Origin: Chitinophagales bacterium
GTDB taxonomy: Bacteria; Bacteroidota; Bacteroidia; Chitinophagales; Chitinophagaceae
Direction of reading: 5' to 3'
Assembly: GCA_015655015.1 (NCBI GenBank)
Contig: JAATFV010000258.1
Coordinates: 1 to 59,553, forward strand
DNA: 59,553 bases
This document shows, piece after piece, positions 51,782 to 59,553 of this stretch. The first letter of the stretch is position 1. Every line of letters starts with the position of its first letter. The position numbers were made by a program, and so were the translations under genes. Below the pieces are notes generated by a model. That model saw only the letters and a program-made list of their open reading frames with translations. It was not told the DNA's origin and ran no database searches.

Positions 51782-53662
51782 TTAATATCCCGGGTTTTGC
51801 ACCATATTCGGATTTTTGTTCAGCTCTTCGATAGGGATGGCCAGCCAGTTGGTCCTCGGATTCTGGTAAACGCGAACTCCCGACTCCAGCATATTGATGA
51901 CTTTATAAAAATCCGCCGCCGTTTTTCCCTTCAGGTTCCATGATTTGGGAGTCTTACCCAATTCGGCTGCGGCGGCGCCCCATCTTCTCAGATCGAAATA
52001 ACGTCTGCCTTCCATCATGAGCTCGATGGTCCTTTCCTGGTGTACTACATCCCTCAGCTGGTCGCTGGCGGGAATGCCTCCTGCCAATGCCCAGGAATCC
52101 TGGAAGTTGGGCAGGCCGGCACGAGCCCTTATTTTATTGAGATAGTTCAGGCTTGCCCCGCTGAGCGACCCGGTATATTCAAAATCGGCTTCTGCATAGT
52201 TAAGGTATAGTTCAGCCAGCCTGATCAAAGGGAAGGTCATCGTCTTATAGGAAATGGTCTTGGTCGTGTTGTTCCAATAAATGCTCTTGTGTATATATTT
52301 CTTAAGTATATAACCGGAGCAGCTCTGGTATTCGAGATTGTCATTGCCGAGGTCTCCCTGCGGTTCGCCGGCGCGCAGACGAAGCACCAGCGAATCGTTA
52401 TTAACGGCCATTTTGTCCCTGTCGAATCCGATGGAGGCATAGAACCGGGGCTCCCTGTTCCTGTGCAGCAGGGCCGTACTATCACCGGGAGCCACCGAAT
52501 AAAGATCAAGGTTTTTAGTCAGGGGGTCCACGTTCATGGGCAGGCCGTTTTTGGAATAATAGGTTTCCACGGCTTCGAGGGTGGGCACATAATAGCCCCT
52601 TAAGCTGGAAGTATTATAAGGGAGGATGACCCTTGGGGCTGCGTTCTGCTGTATGACCTGCACATCGCTCTGGCTACCGCTGGCCTCGATAAATTCATCC
52701 GTATTATAAGCCGGTTCGCAGAAAGCGTCATGGTAATTAATGACCCCCTGGTCGAAGGCGGATACCGGTGTGGCGGAAGGATGAATATATAATTTAAAAC
52801 CTGCGTTTTCTGCCGAAGTAATGGCATCCTGTGCCGCATCGAGCGCCTTTTTCCATTTCTCTTTATCATAGGTGAGGCTCATCAGCGGGGTGTTATCCTT
52901 ATTTTTAAAACTACTATAATCAGCCGTGTTCCCATTATACTGTTTGCTTGCGGCCATCAGCAGCAATCTCGATTTATATGCCCTGGCCATTGTCGAAGTG
53001 GCATACCCCAGCTGGGAGGTCGGCCTGGTAACCGGTAAAAGCGCGGCTGCCTGGTCGTATTTGGCGGTAATAAAATTAACACAGGAGTCGAACGGGCTGC
53101 GGGGAAGGCTCATTTCATCATTGGTATTCAGGTCGATATCTTCCTTCAACAAGACGACGGGGCCATAATATTCCAATAATACCTGGTGGTAATAGGCGAT
53201 CAAATATAAGGCCTCTCCTCTCCAGTAATCGTAATTGACCTTGCTGATATTGGGTACTTTGTCGATATTGTTCAGCAATAAATAGCAGTACCGGATTGTC
53301 TTATAGATGGGATAGTTTGCCGTTCCTGTAGGTGTGCTCTTCGAGCCCATGTATTGAAAATAAGAATTGTTGGGGTTTTCCTCTCCATACAATATGCTTT
53401 TGTACCTGAACCATCTCGTGGTTCCTTTCGGCCCGGTGATGATGTCGCCGCCGGCAAAGAGCTCCGGTGCAAAGGCCGAGCCGTAAAATTTGTCCGGCCG
53501 CTGGGAATAAAGTGTATTGACGAACTGCTGGCAGCTGGTTTCAGACTTCCAGACATCGTCCAGGCTGGCCGTTCCGTTAGGGACGACATTCAGGTACTTC
53601 TTACAGGAGAAAATCGCGAGAATGCCAAACAACGCCATAGCGATGATATATGTTCTTTTCAT
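51782..53662 (-). CDS. SusD/RagB outer-membrane lipoprotein, locus 3
   Basis: A 626-residue SusD homologue. Lipoprotein signal MALFGILAIFSC; mature start KKYLNVVPNGTASLDDVWKS is typical. The TPR region contains KVNYDYWRGEALYLIAYYHQ (SusD helix). The C-terminus has PLIRLAELYLNYAEADFEYT, YLNKIRARAGLPNF, VVHQERTIELMMEGRRYFDL and IPIEELNKNPNMVQNPGY, the RagB/SusD end. It starts 7 bases after the SusC stop, indicating coupled translation, and is followed by the metallophosphoesterase. It should bind the ligand of the locus; no glycosidase is adjacent. Confidence 0.95.
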   Translation of the reverse strand: MKRTYIIAMALFGILAIFSCKKYLNVVPNGTASLDDVWKSETSCQQFVNTLYSQRPDKFYGSAFAPELFAGGDIITGPKGTTRWFRYKSILYGEENPNNSYFQYMGSKSTPTGTANYPIYKTIRYCYLLLNNIDKVPNISKVNYDYWRGEALYLIAYYHQVLLEYYGPVVLLKEDIDLNTNDEMSLPRSPFDSCVNFITAKYDQAAALLPVTRPTSQLGYATSTMARAYKSRLLLMAASKQYNGNTADYSSFKNKDNTPLMSLTYDKEKWKKALDAAQDAITSAENAGFKLYIHPSATPVSAFDQGVINYHDAFCEPAYNTDEFIEASGSQSDVQVIQQNAAPRVILPYNTSSLRGYYVPTLEAVETYYSKNGLPMNVDPLTKNLDLYSVAPGDSTALLHRNREPRFYASIGFDRDKMAVNNDSLVLRLRAGEPQGDLGNDNLEYQSCSGYILKKYIHKSIYWNNTTKTISYKTMTFPLIRLAELYLNYAEADFEYTGSLSGASLNYLNKIRARAGLPNFQDSWALAGGIPASDQLRDVVHQERTIELMMEGRRYFDLRRWGAAAAELGKTPKSWNLKGKTAADFYKVINMLESGVRVYQNPRTNWLAIPIEELNKNPNMVQNPGY

Positions 53663-53669
53663 ATGCTGA

Positions 53670-56600
53670 TTAATTGAAATTGTATTGTATTCCTATATTA
53701 AGGGTCTTTTGTAATGGGTAGGACAGTCCGTTTCCGCTGCCGAGCTCAGGGTCCCAATATTTGAATCCGGAGACGGTGAGCAGGTTGGTTCCTGTTAAAA
53801 ATCCTCTGAGCTTCTTATATGTATATCCCAGTTCCACTGTCTTCAATCGTAAGAACGCCCCGTTATATGCCCAGAAGCTGGAGCTCTGCACGTTGTTCTG
53901 GTTGATCGTCGTGGACAGCCTGGGATAGGCCGCGTTGAGATTCTGGTTGGCTTCGCTCCAGTGGTCACCGGCGATCCATTTTTCGATGTTATATCCCGTA
54001 TAAACGCCGTCGGTGAAGGGATGATGTCCCGACATTTGCAGGGAAACTTTCGTCGCCCCCTGGAAATAGAACGACAGGTCGAATCCTTTATATCTCATGG
54101 AAGGGCCGAATCCATAAACGATCTCGGGTATTGTCGGATTGCCTACCGCCTTTGTGTCGTTGCCGTCTATCTTACCGTCTCCGTTGAGGTCTTTGTATTT
54201 GATATCGCCAGGTTGGACAGCCGCCGAAAACGTTTGTACCGGGGATTTCGCAATATCATCCTGGCTTGCGAACAGACCTTCGGCCACCAGCCCGTAAATG
54301 GCATTGATCGGGTGCCCGATAACAGACTGGTATTTATAGATTAATGGCGGTTCGTCTTTATTGGTGACTTCATTATGGGCATAGGTGAAGGCAGCCCTGA
54401 ATGAAAGGGAAAAATCCTTGCCGAAACTCCTGGTGTATTCTATGGATGCGTCGATGCCCTTGTTGTCGACGGCGCCGATATTGGCATAGGGCAACGAGCC
54501 ATCAAAACCGGCATAGTTGGGAATGGAAGCGCGCTGCATGAAAATGCCGGAGCGTTTATCTTCGAAGAAGTCGATGATCACGGTGAGATCATGACGTACG
54601 CCTATTTCCAGACCTATATCCGTCTTCTTGCTCACCTCCCAGGTAGCATTTTCATTACCTATGCCGGTCAGCGTAATTCCACCAGGTGCGGTATAATTAG
54701 GTCCGAGGGTAATGTTGGGCAAGCTTACACCGGTGGAGATGGTTGTCAGGTAAGGAAACCGGATGGGGAGGGCATCGTTGCCTGCCTTACCATAGGAAGC
54801 CCTTATCTTTAAGAGGTTGATGGTGCTCTTCAGGCGGCTCCAGAATCCCTCGTTGGAGACGTTCCAGCCCGCGGCGAAGGAAGGGAAAAAGCCAAAACGT
54901 CTGCCATTTACGAAGTTCTCGGAGCCCGTGTAGCCGAAGTTATATTCCAGCAGATACCTGCCGGAATAATTGTAGCTGAGCCTGCCTGCCAGGCCTTGTT
55001 CTCTATGCGGCAGGATATCCGTTTCCGCTGAAGAAATACCATTATCGTCCGTCTGTTTCTGGTGATAGAGGATAAGGGCGTCGATGTTGTGCCTGCTGAA
55101 GAACTGCTTTTCGTATTCGAGCGAACCCTGGAAGTTCACTTCCCTGTTGCCATCCCTGCTAACGCCGTAGGTGAAATAACTTGACCCGGGCGAACCGATA
55201 TCCGTGAGGTCCAGGTCATAACTCCCGTTCCCGTCAACGGAATAGCTGCTTAGCGTTTTGTACCAGGGCGTATTGTACCTCCACTGGTCCGAATAGGTAT
55301 TATTATAGAAGGATGCCAATACCCTTGCCTTCAGGCCTTTCGTGATGAAAGGAAGGTCCTGGTCCAGATTGAAGACGGTGGTGAGGTAAGATAAATACGT
55401 ATCCCTGTAACCTTTATTCAGATCGGCGAGGGGATTGACCTGGGTGGCGCCTCCGTCCCAGTTGGGCGCATTGCCATAGTAGGTGATGCCGGGCTGTGCG
55501 TCGGAAACCATCGATGAGGGGTAATAGGCCGGGAAATCCGTTTGGTTGATCAGCTCGGTATAACCAAACAGTGTATTGGGAGCAACATAGGGCTGGTGCG
55601 TGAATTGTATCTGGGTATTCATTTTGACCCCTATTCTGGTGGTCGGAGTGATTGCCGCGGATACATTGCTTTGGAACATGTATTTCTTTGAGTTGACATT
55701 GGTATTAAAGCTCCCCGTCGCCGGTTGATTTTTAAGGATACCGTTCTCATCGTACACGGCTGCATTCAGGAAATAATTTACTTTACTGCTGCCCCCGCTG
55801 ACGCTGACATCGGCGGTCTGGTTGTAGGTCCTGTCTTTGAACAGGATGTGGTACCAGTCATTGGAAGGATATACATAGGGATTCAGGTGTTGCGCGGTGC
55901 CATTGATCTTATCCTGGCTGTAATAGTCCGCCTTCCCTTCATTCTCCCGGGCTTCATTGTAACTCTTCATGTAGGACAGGCCGTCTGCGACCGGCGTTAG
56001 CCGGGTGGGCTGGGAAGAGCCGCCCTGGACGCGCAGGTTGACGACCATTTTTCCGTTCACGTCGCCGCCGGTCCTGGTGGTGATGATCAGTACGCCATTG
56101 GCGCCCCGGCTTCCATAAAGGGCGGTAGCCGTGGCGTCCTTCAGGACGGAAAAGGACTTTATGGATTCAGGGGCGATGGAGTTGAGCATTTCCGGAATGA
56201 TCTCGACCCCGTCGAGGACGATCAGGGGGCTGGTGTTCGACCCGAAGGTAGCGATACCGCGGATCCAGAAATTGGAAGCGTCGGCGCCCGGCTGTCCCGA
56301 TTTTTGGACCGCAATCATCCCTGAGACCTTCCCTGCAAAAGAAGTGGTAAAACTTCCCGAAGTGACTACCAGCTCTTTAGGGTCAATCGATTCCACCGCG
56401 CCGATGATGTTTTGTTTCTTTTGCTGCGTGCCGTAGGCGACCACGACTACCTCGTCTAACTTGGAAGTATCCGGTCTCTCCAGTTTGGCCAAAATAGAAT
56501 TGCCTTTTGCTCTGATCAGGATGTTCTCTACTTTTTTCGCCTTGTAGCCGACCAAAGAAAAAGTAGCCGAATAGGAGGAATCCACTTCCAGTGTATTGAT

Positions 56601-56828
56601 CTCGAACATTCCCAGGCTGTCGGAAGACGTATTGGCGACAAGCTTCCCGCCCCGGTTAAATACAGTGATCGAAACATCCGAGAGATAACTGTCTGTTTGT
56701 GAAGTTACAATACCCTTGAGTGTGCTTAGTCTACTTTGCCTGCTTTGGCTGTAAGCCTGTTGCGGCCGGACGCTTCCAAGCAGGCACAGCAACAGGATAC
56801 ACAAACATGAATGTAGTGTTCGAATCAT
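53670..56828 (-). CDS. SusC/RagA TonB-dependent transporter without STN domain, locus 3
   Basis: A 1052-residue outer-membrane importer. Signal peptide (LCILLLCLLGSVRPQQAYSQ), then a carboxypeptidase-like domain (LKGIVTSQTDSYLSDVSITV), then the plug: VVVVAYGTQQKKQNIIGAVE, IRGIATFGSNTSPLIVLDGV, VLKDATATALYGSRGANGVL, and a barrel ending TLNIGIQYNFN. As in locus 2 there is no N-terminal STN domain although sigma and FecR genes are directly upstream. It precedes susD by 7 bases. Ligand unknown. Confidence 0.95.
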   Translation of the reverse strand: MIRTLHSCLCILLLCLLGSVRPQQAYSQSRQSRLSTLKGIVTSQTDSYLSDVSITVFNRGGKLVANTSSDSLGMFEINTLEVDSSYSATFSLVGYKAKKVENILIRAKGNSILAKLERPDTSKLDEVVVVAYGTQQKKQNIIGAVESIDPKELVVTSGSFTTSFAGKVSGMIAVQKSGQPGADASNFWIRGIATFGSNTSPLIVLDGVEIIPEMLNSIAPESIKSFSVLKDATATALYGSRGANGVLIITTRTGGDVNGKMVVNLRVQGGSSQPTRLTPVADGLSYMKSYNEARENEGKADYYSQDKINGTAQHLNPYVYPSNDWYHILFKDRTYNQTADVSVSGGSSKVNYFLNAAVYDENGILKNQPATGSFNTNVNSKKYMFQSNVSAAITPTTRIGVKMNTQIQFTHQPYVAPNTLFGYTELINQTDFPAYYPSSMVSDAQPGITYYGNAPNWDGGATQVNPLADLNKGYRDTYLSYLTTVFNLDQDLPFITKGLKARVLASFYNNTYSDQWRYNTPWYKTLSSYSVDGNGSYDLDLTDIGSPGSSYFTYGVSRDGNREVNFQGSLEYEKQFFSRHNIDALILYHQKQTDDNGISSAETDILPHREQGLAGRLSYNYSGRYLLEYNFGYTGSENFVNGRRFGFFPSFAAGWNVSNEGFWSRLKSTINLLKIRASYGKAGNDALPIRFPYLTTISTGVSLPNITLGPNYTAPGGITLTGIGNENATWEVSKKTDIGLEIGVRHDLTVIIDFFEDKRSGIFMQRASIPNYAGFDGSLPYANIGAVDNKGIDASIEYTRSFGKDFSLSFRAAFTYAHNEVTNKDEPPLIYKYQSVIGHPINAIYGLVAEGLFASQDDIAKSPVQTFSAAVQPGDIKYKDLNGDGKIDGNDTKAVGNPTIPEIVYGFGPSMRYKGFDLSFYFQGATKVSLQMSGHHPFTDGVYTGYNIEKWIAGDHWSEANQNLNAAYPRLSTTINQNNVQSSSFWAYNGAFLRLKTVELGYTYKKLRGFLTGTNLLTVSGFKYWDPELGSGNGLSYPLQKTLNIGIQYNFN

Positions 56829-56873
56829 TTTTTGTCGGTTTAATTTATTATGAAAATTATCGCACGATAAGGC

Positions 56874-57920
56874 CTATTGGTGAATATAGATGCCGCTGCT
56901 TTTTATCTCGTATCGCAAATCGTTCAGTATACAAATTTTGGTGATGATAATCCGGAAATCCGATCCGGCATCCAATGTCCCGGTAAAGGCCTTGTCTTTT
57001 ACTTCCGGCTCTCTGAAGATGATGGGCACGCCGCATTCTTTTTTTAGCTTGCTGAAGACCTCTTCGAGCGGTGTATTTTTAAACGACAGCTCCTTATTGA
57101 GCATGCCGGCCGGATGGTCGTCCGGAAGCGGATTCCGGTGCGGTATGGGACCCAGCTCGTACTGCAGCGTCTTCGTATCTATCCTGAATTCCTGCCCGGG
57201 CACGAGGCCGATATCCTGCATCACCAGCTGTGGGCTGGCCGGATGAATGAGCACTTTGCCTTTAATAAGCCTGACCCTTACCTGGCTTTCTTTCGTTGTT
57301 ATGGAAAAGACGGTTCCAAGGTCGCGAACCTCTATGCCGCCGACAAATACGGAAAACGGTCGTTGAACATCGTTATGAACGGAAAATACCGCCGATCCCT
57401 CCAGGTAAACTTCTTTTTTCCCGGCGGTATAACTATTCTTAAGACAGATATAACTGCCTGGCGCCAGGCGGACGATAGAGCCGTCCTGCAGGCGATGAAG
57501 GGTTTCTTCGGTGGAAAGGTTGCGGATGGTATCGAATCCATTTCCCCCCGGAAATACCGGATGGCTGGCGATGGCGGCCTTGCCGGTACTTCCCTGCTGC
57601 CAAAAAATATAGGTCCCCAGGCATACCAGGACGACTGCGGCTACGCTCCACCAGCTGCGGTAGTGAAAAACGCGCTGAGAGATATTTCGTACTGGGGCCG
57701 GGCCCTTCAATTGCTGTCTGAGGCGGGCATAGGCATTGTCCATTTCGTCAAGCGCCGCTTCCGACCCCGGAACCTCCGGCTTGAATTCTTTGCGCAGGAA
57801 AGACCGGGTCTCCTTATCGTATGTCAGCAGCTGTTGCAGCGCCTGGCGCCGGATCTCATCCGACAGGCTTGCGTCTTTTAACGTGGCTAACAGATCCGAT
57901 ATTTCTTTTTCGTCCGGCAT
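56874..57920 (-). CDS. FecR-family anti-sigma factor, locus 3
   Basis: A 348-residue inner-membrane anti-sigma factor. ATG 57920 is chosen; an in-frame ATG 18 codons upstream would add a hydrophobic stretch at the cytoplasmic end and is unlikely. N-terminal cytoplasmic part ~1-88, transmembrane helix ~90-108 (WWSVAAVVLVCLGTYIFW), FecR core (ETLHRLQDGSIVRLAPGSYI, YLEGSAVFSVHNDVQRPFSV, VRDLGTVFSITTKESQVRVR) and C-terminal DUF4974/STN-like domain (LSFKNTPLEEVFSKLKKECG ... AFTGTLDAGSDFRIIITKI). It lies between sigma (upstream, 98 bases) and susC (downstream, 45 bases). Confidence 0.9.
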   Translation of the reverse strand: MPDEKEISDLLATLKDASLSDEIRRQALQQLLTYDKETRSFLRKEFKPEVPGSEAALDEMDNAYARLRQQLKGPAPVRNISQRVFHYRSWWSVAAVVLVCLGTYIFWQQGSTGKAAIASHPVFPGGNGFDTIRNLSTEETLHRLQDGSIVRLAPGSYICLKNSYTAGKKEVYLEGSAVFSVHNDVQRPFSVFVGGIEVRDLGTVFSITTKESQVRVRLIKGKVLIHPASPQLVMQDIGLVPGQEFRIDTKTLQYELGPIPHRNPLPDDHPAGMLNKELSFKNTPLEEVFSKLKKECGVPIIFREPEVKDKAFTGTLDAGSDFRIIITKICILNDLRYEIKSSGIYIHQ

Positions 57921-58018
57921 ACAGTAGAATATCGCCGATATACCCAAAAAGGTAATATCGCCAGACATTACCAAATTGTTAACAGAAGAACAGAGGGACA
58001 GTGAACCGGGGCTGGGGG

Positions 58019-58633
58019 TTAATAATACCGGGCGAGCAAGAGGCAGGACAGGATGGAAATTTCCAGTTGGTGAGAGCGGACGTATTGTTTCAGGAACTGC
58101 ATGGCTGTTTTTACATATTGTTTTACAGACAGCTCTGAAAGGCCCATTTCCTGTGAGATTTCCTCGTAAGATTTCCCTTTTACTTTATAAAGGATGAAAG
58201 CTCTTTTTTTCTGAGGTGATAGTTGCTCGATGCCTTCGTTTAAAAGGTGTAATTGGGAAGAATACACAGATTCCATTTCAGTCATCTCGCCGGCAGAATT
58301 TGTGTAAGGCCCAAATATATCTGCTTCTTCCGGTAGTTCGACGGGCGACCGGACGGTTTTCCTTAAAAAGGAAACGGACTTGTAATAGCTGACGGAAAAA
58401 AGCCAGGCTTCTATATCGGTATCATCTGAAAGGGTATGTTTCTTTATCCATAAGGTCAAAAAAACATCCTGTAAAATATCTGCCGCGCTGTGGAGGTCAG
58501 CAACGAATTTTATGATATTTTTTTTAACGGGCACGTAATAGTGCTGGAAAATGCACCGGAAGGCCTCTTCCTCACCGGCTTTACACCTGCGTATCAGATC
58601 CGGGTAATTCGATATGTCATAATTGTTGATCAC
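58019..58633 (-). CDS. ECF RNA polymerase sigma factor, locus 3
   Basis: About 204 residues from a GTG at 58633 (INNYDISNYPDLIRRCKAG). A TTG at 58663 is in frame but falls inside the -7 promoter element, and no in-frame ATG exists near the N-terminus. Region 2: CKAGEEEAFRCIFQHYYVPV and SAADILQDVFLTLWIKKHTL. Region 4: LSPQKKRAFILYKVKGKSY then EEISQEMGLSELSVKQYVKT. Tail hydrophobic (LEISILSCLLLARYY), usual for the group. It heads the sigma-FecR-SusC-SusD cassette and should activate it. Confidence 0.85.
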   Translation of the reverse strand: MINNYDISNYPDLIRRCKAGEEEAFRCIFQHYYVPVKKNIIKFVADLHSAADILQDVFLTLWIKKHTLSDDTDIEAWLFSVSYYKSVSFLRKTVRSPVELPEEADIFGPYTNSAGEMTEMESVYSSQLHLLNEGIEQLSPQKKRAFILYKVKGKSYEEISQEMGLSELSVKQYVKTAMQFLKQYVRSHQLEISILSCLLLARYY

Positions 58634-58660
58634 CTGGCGGCTATATTTTTTATTAGCTGG

Positions 58661-58668
58661 CAAATGTA
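58661..58668 (-). promoter_or_regulatory. -7 element of the locus 3 sigma gene
   Basis: On the minus strand this is TACATTTG, a full match to TAnnTTTG. It overlaps the TTG at 58663, so translation from that codon is improbable and the GTG at 58633 is favoured. No -33 element was seen at the usual distance. The rest of the gap 58669-58848 shows nothing recognisable. Confidence 0.5.
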
Positions 58669-58848
58669 TTTCTGTTCAACATACATGGGGCTCCCGAGGG
58701 GTATATATAATAAAAGCTTAACATTGCTACATACCGGCGGTATATATTCCGATCTGACTAATCTTCGGAATATTACCATTTACCGGAAATAGGCAACACT
58801 AAGCGGGAATTCGCATAGGTCTATTTTTTATGCGATTTGATTACTGGA

Positions 58849-59553
58849 TCAGGAAGTGATGGCCACGATCGGCACATGACTATGATAAGCCAATTTCGTC
58901 GTATTCGTCGTCTTGAAAACATTAGAAAGAAATGAATGTTTTCTCGGGAAGGTAAGGATCAGGTCGATCTTGTTGTCGGCAACGAACTGATTGATCGCTT
59001 CCATGAAATCGAATAACCGGATGAAATAGAAATCGGGATTATATTCTTTCAGCTGATCTTCCAGCTTGGCCCTTTCCACTTTGTATTCGTCTGTAACCTG
59101 CACATAATGTTCATGATCCACGTTGACGATGTGCAGTCTGGGTTTGAAGAGATCCAGGAGGGATTTGACGGTTCCGACGGGGATGGTGTTCTCTACGTCC
59201 TGGAAATCGGTGAGCAGCATGACGTTCTTTGCCGATTGGGACCGGGTATCGGGGGGAACGATAATGACGGGAACGATCCCCCGTTTGACGATATTGAGGG
59301 TATTGCTGCCCATAAAGATCTGCCCCAGCAGGGTAGACCCGGTAATACCCATGACGATCAGCTGTATATTATTATCACGGACGTATTTTTCCAGGGTATC
59401 CAGGAAACGATGGTGCTCCTCCGCTACGCAGGAGATCCGGGCGCTGGTGATAGCCGAAAGCTCTGTTTTCACGCTTTCCAGGGCCAGCTCCACGATGTTA
59501 TACCTGTCTTTATCCTCTTCTCCATCGGTATTCAGGGGGGTGCTGTCGGAGCC
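58849..59553 (-). CDS. Universal stress protein (UspA family), N-terminus outside the window
   Basis: The minus-strand frame is open from the window end, so the start lies beyond base 59553; about 234 C-terminal residues are seen. It is a tandem Usp protein: the end of the first domain has LIVMGITGSTLLGQIFMGS (the ATP-binding G-2x-G-9x-G-type loop) and VPVIIVPPDT, and the second domain begins NVMLLTDFQDVENTIPVGTV and ends DLILTFPRKHSFLSNVFKTT, HSHVPIVAI. Such proteins bind ATP or act as stress regulators in the cytoplasm. A GTG at 59493 is not the start, because the frame upstream of it still reads as Usp-like sequence. Neighbour locus 3 sigma gene ends at 58019 on the same strand. Confidence 0.85.
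   Translation of the reverse strand, partial: GSDSTPLNTDGEEDKDRYNIVELALESVKTELSAITSARISCVAEEHHRFLDTLEKYVRDNNIQLIVMGITGSTLLGQIFMGSNTLNIVKRGIVPVIIVPPDTRSQSAKNVMLLTDFQDVENTIPVGTVKSLLDLFKPRLHIVNVDHEHYVQVTDEYKVERAKLEDQLKEYNPDFYFIRLFDFMEAINQFVADNKIDLILTFPRKHSFLSNVFKTTNTTKLAYHSHVPIVAITS

Noticed and set aside
57114..57881. A 255-codon open frame on the plus strand within the locus 3 fecR gene
   Set aside because: It is antisense to a complete FecR with transmembrane and FecR domains; no motif, no promoter.
1..59553. tRNA, rRNA, riboswitch and prophage or transposase genes
   Set aside because: I looked for CCA ends, conserved rRNA stretches and transposase motifs and found none that I could support by eye; a tRNAscan-SE and Infernal run would be decisive.

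Overview
This 59.5 kb window comes from a Bacteroidota chromosome, most likely of the Chitinophagaceae (Chitinophaga-like). The evidence is three SusC/SusD pairs each coupled to an ECF sigma factor and a FecR anti-sigma factor, a T9SS-sorted metalloprotease, a bacillithiol gene, an agmatine-to-putrescine pair, and several close matches to the Bacteroidota promoter (TTTG about 18-20 bp upstream of TAnnTTTG). The family-level placement is inference from gene content; no rRNA marker is present.

Layout. 1-348: tail of a glycoside hydrolase cut by the window edge. 417-2980: glutaminyl cyclase lipoprotein (minus) and a secreted M43 metalloprotease (plus). 3001-3409: decayed CRTAC1/VCBS-type pseudogene. 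3557-20310: polysaccharide-utilisation locus 1, in the order sigma, FecR, SusC (with STN domain), SusD, terminator hairpin, GH89 alpha-N-acetylglucosaminidase, GH35 beta-galactosidase, GH92 alpha-mannosidase. 20345-28475 (minus): FAD amine oxidoreductase and locus 2 (sigma, FecR, SusC, SusD). 28582-36408: AraC regulator, siderophore-interacting flavoprotein, remnant of an ABC ATPase, old-yellow-enzyme-type oxidoreductase, UPF0173 hydrolase, arylamine N-acetyltransferase, AlkA-type glycosylase, LLM flavoprotein, AraC/O6-methylguanine methyltransferase fusion. 36473-36925: two 45-bp inverted repeats around a small membrane-protein gene. 37011-44091: TetR, RND adaptor and an RND permease fused to an outer-membrane factor. 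44436-49937: lpdA, bshB1, desaturase, aguB, aguA. 50064-51754: TPMT-like methyltransferase and metallophosphoesterase. 51782-58633 (minus): locus 3 (sigma, FecR, SusC, SusD). 58849-end: universal stress protein, cut by the window edge.

How the genes work together. In locus 1 the SusC receptor presumably senses its glycan through the STN domain, signals to FecR and releases the ECF sigma factor, which transcribes the locus. The terminator after susD should set enzyme levels below transporter levels. The enzyme set (terminal alpha-GlcNAc, beta-Gal, alpha-Man) suggests sequential trimming of a complex animal- or fungal-type glycan. The TetR-adaptor-permease/OMF cluster is a complete tripartite efflux pump in two polypeptides. 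AlkA and the Ada-like fusion form a small alkylation-repair neighbourhood. AguB and AguA complete putrescine synthesis from agmatine.

Most unusual points: the permease-OMF fusion with an internal lipobox; a recurrent pattern of short in-frame tandem duplications in unrelated proteins, with the same kind of lesion in both pseudogenes; the inverted-repeat-flanked small gene; a 31-bp-period repeat array after the efflux operon; and several dense noncoding hairpin regions. No tRNA, rRNA, CRISPR array or transposase was recognised.
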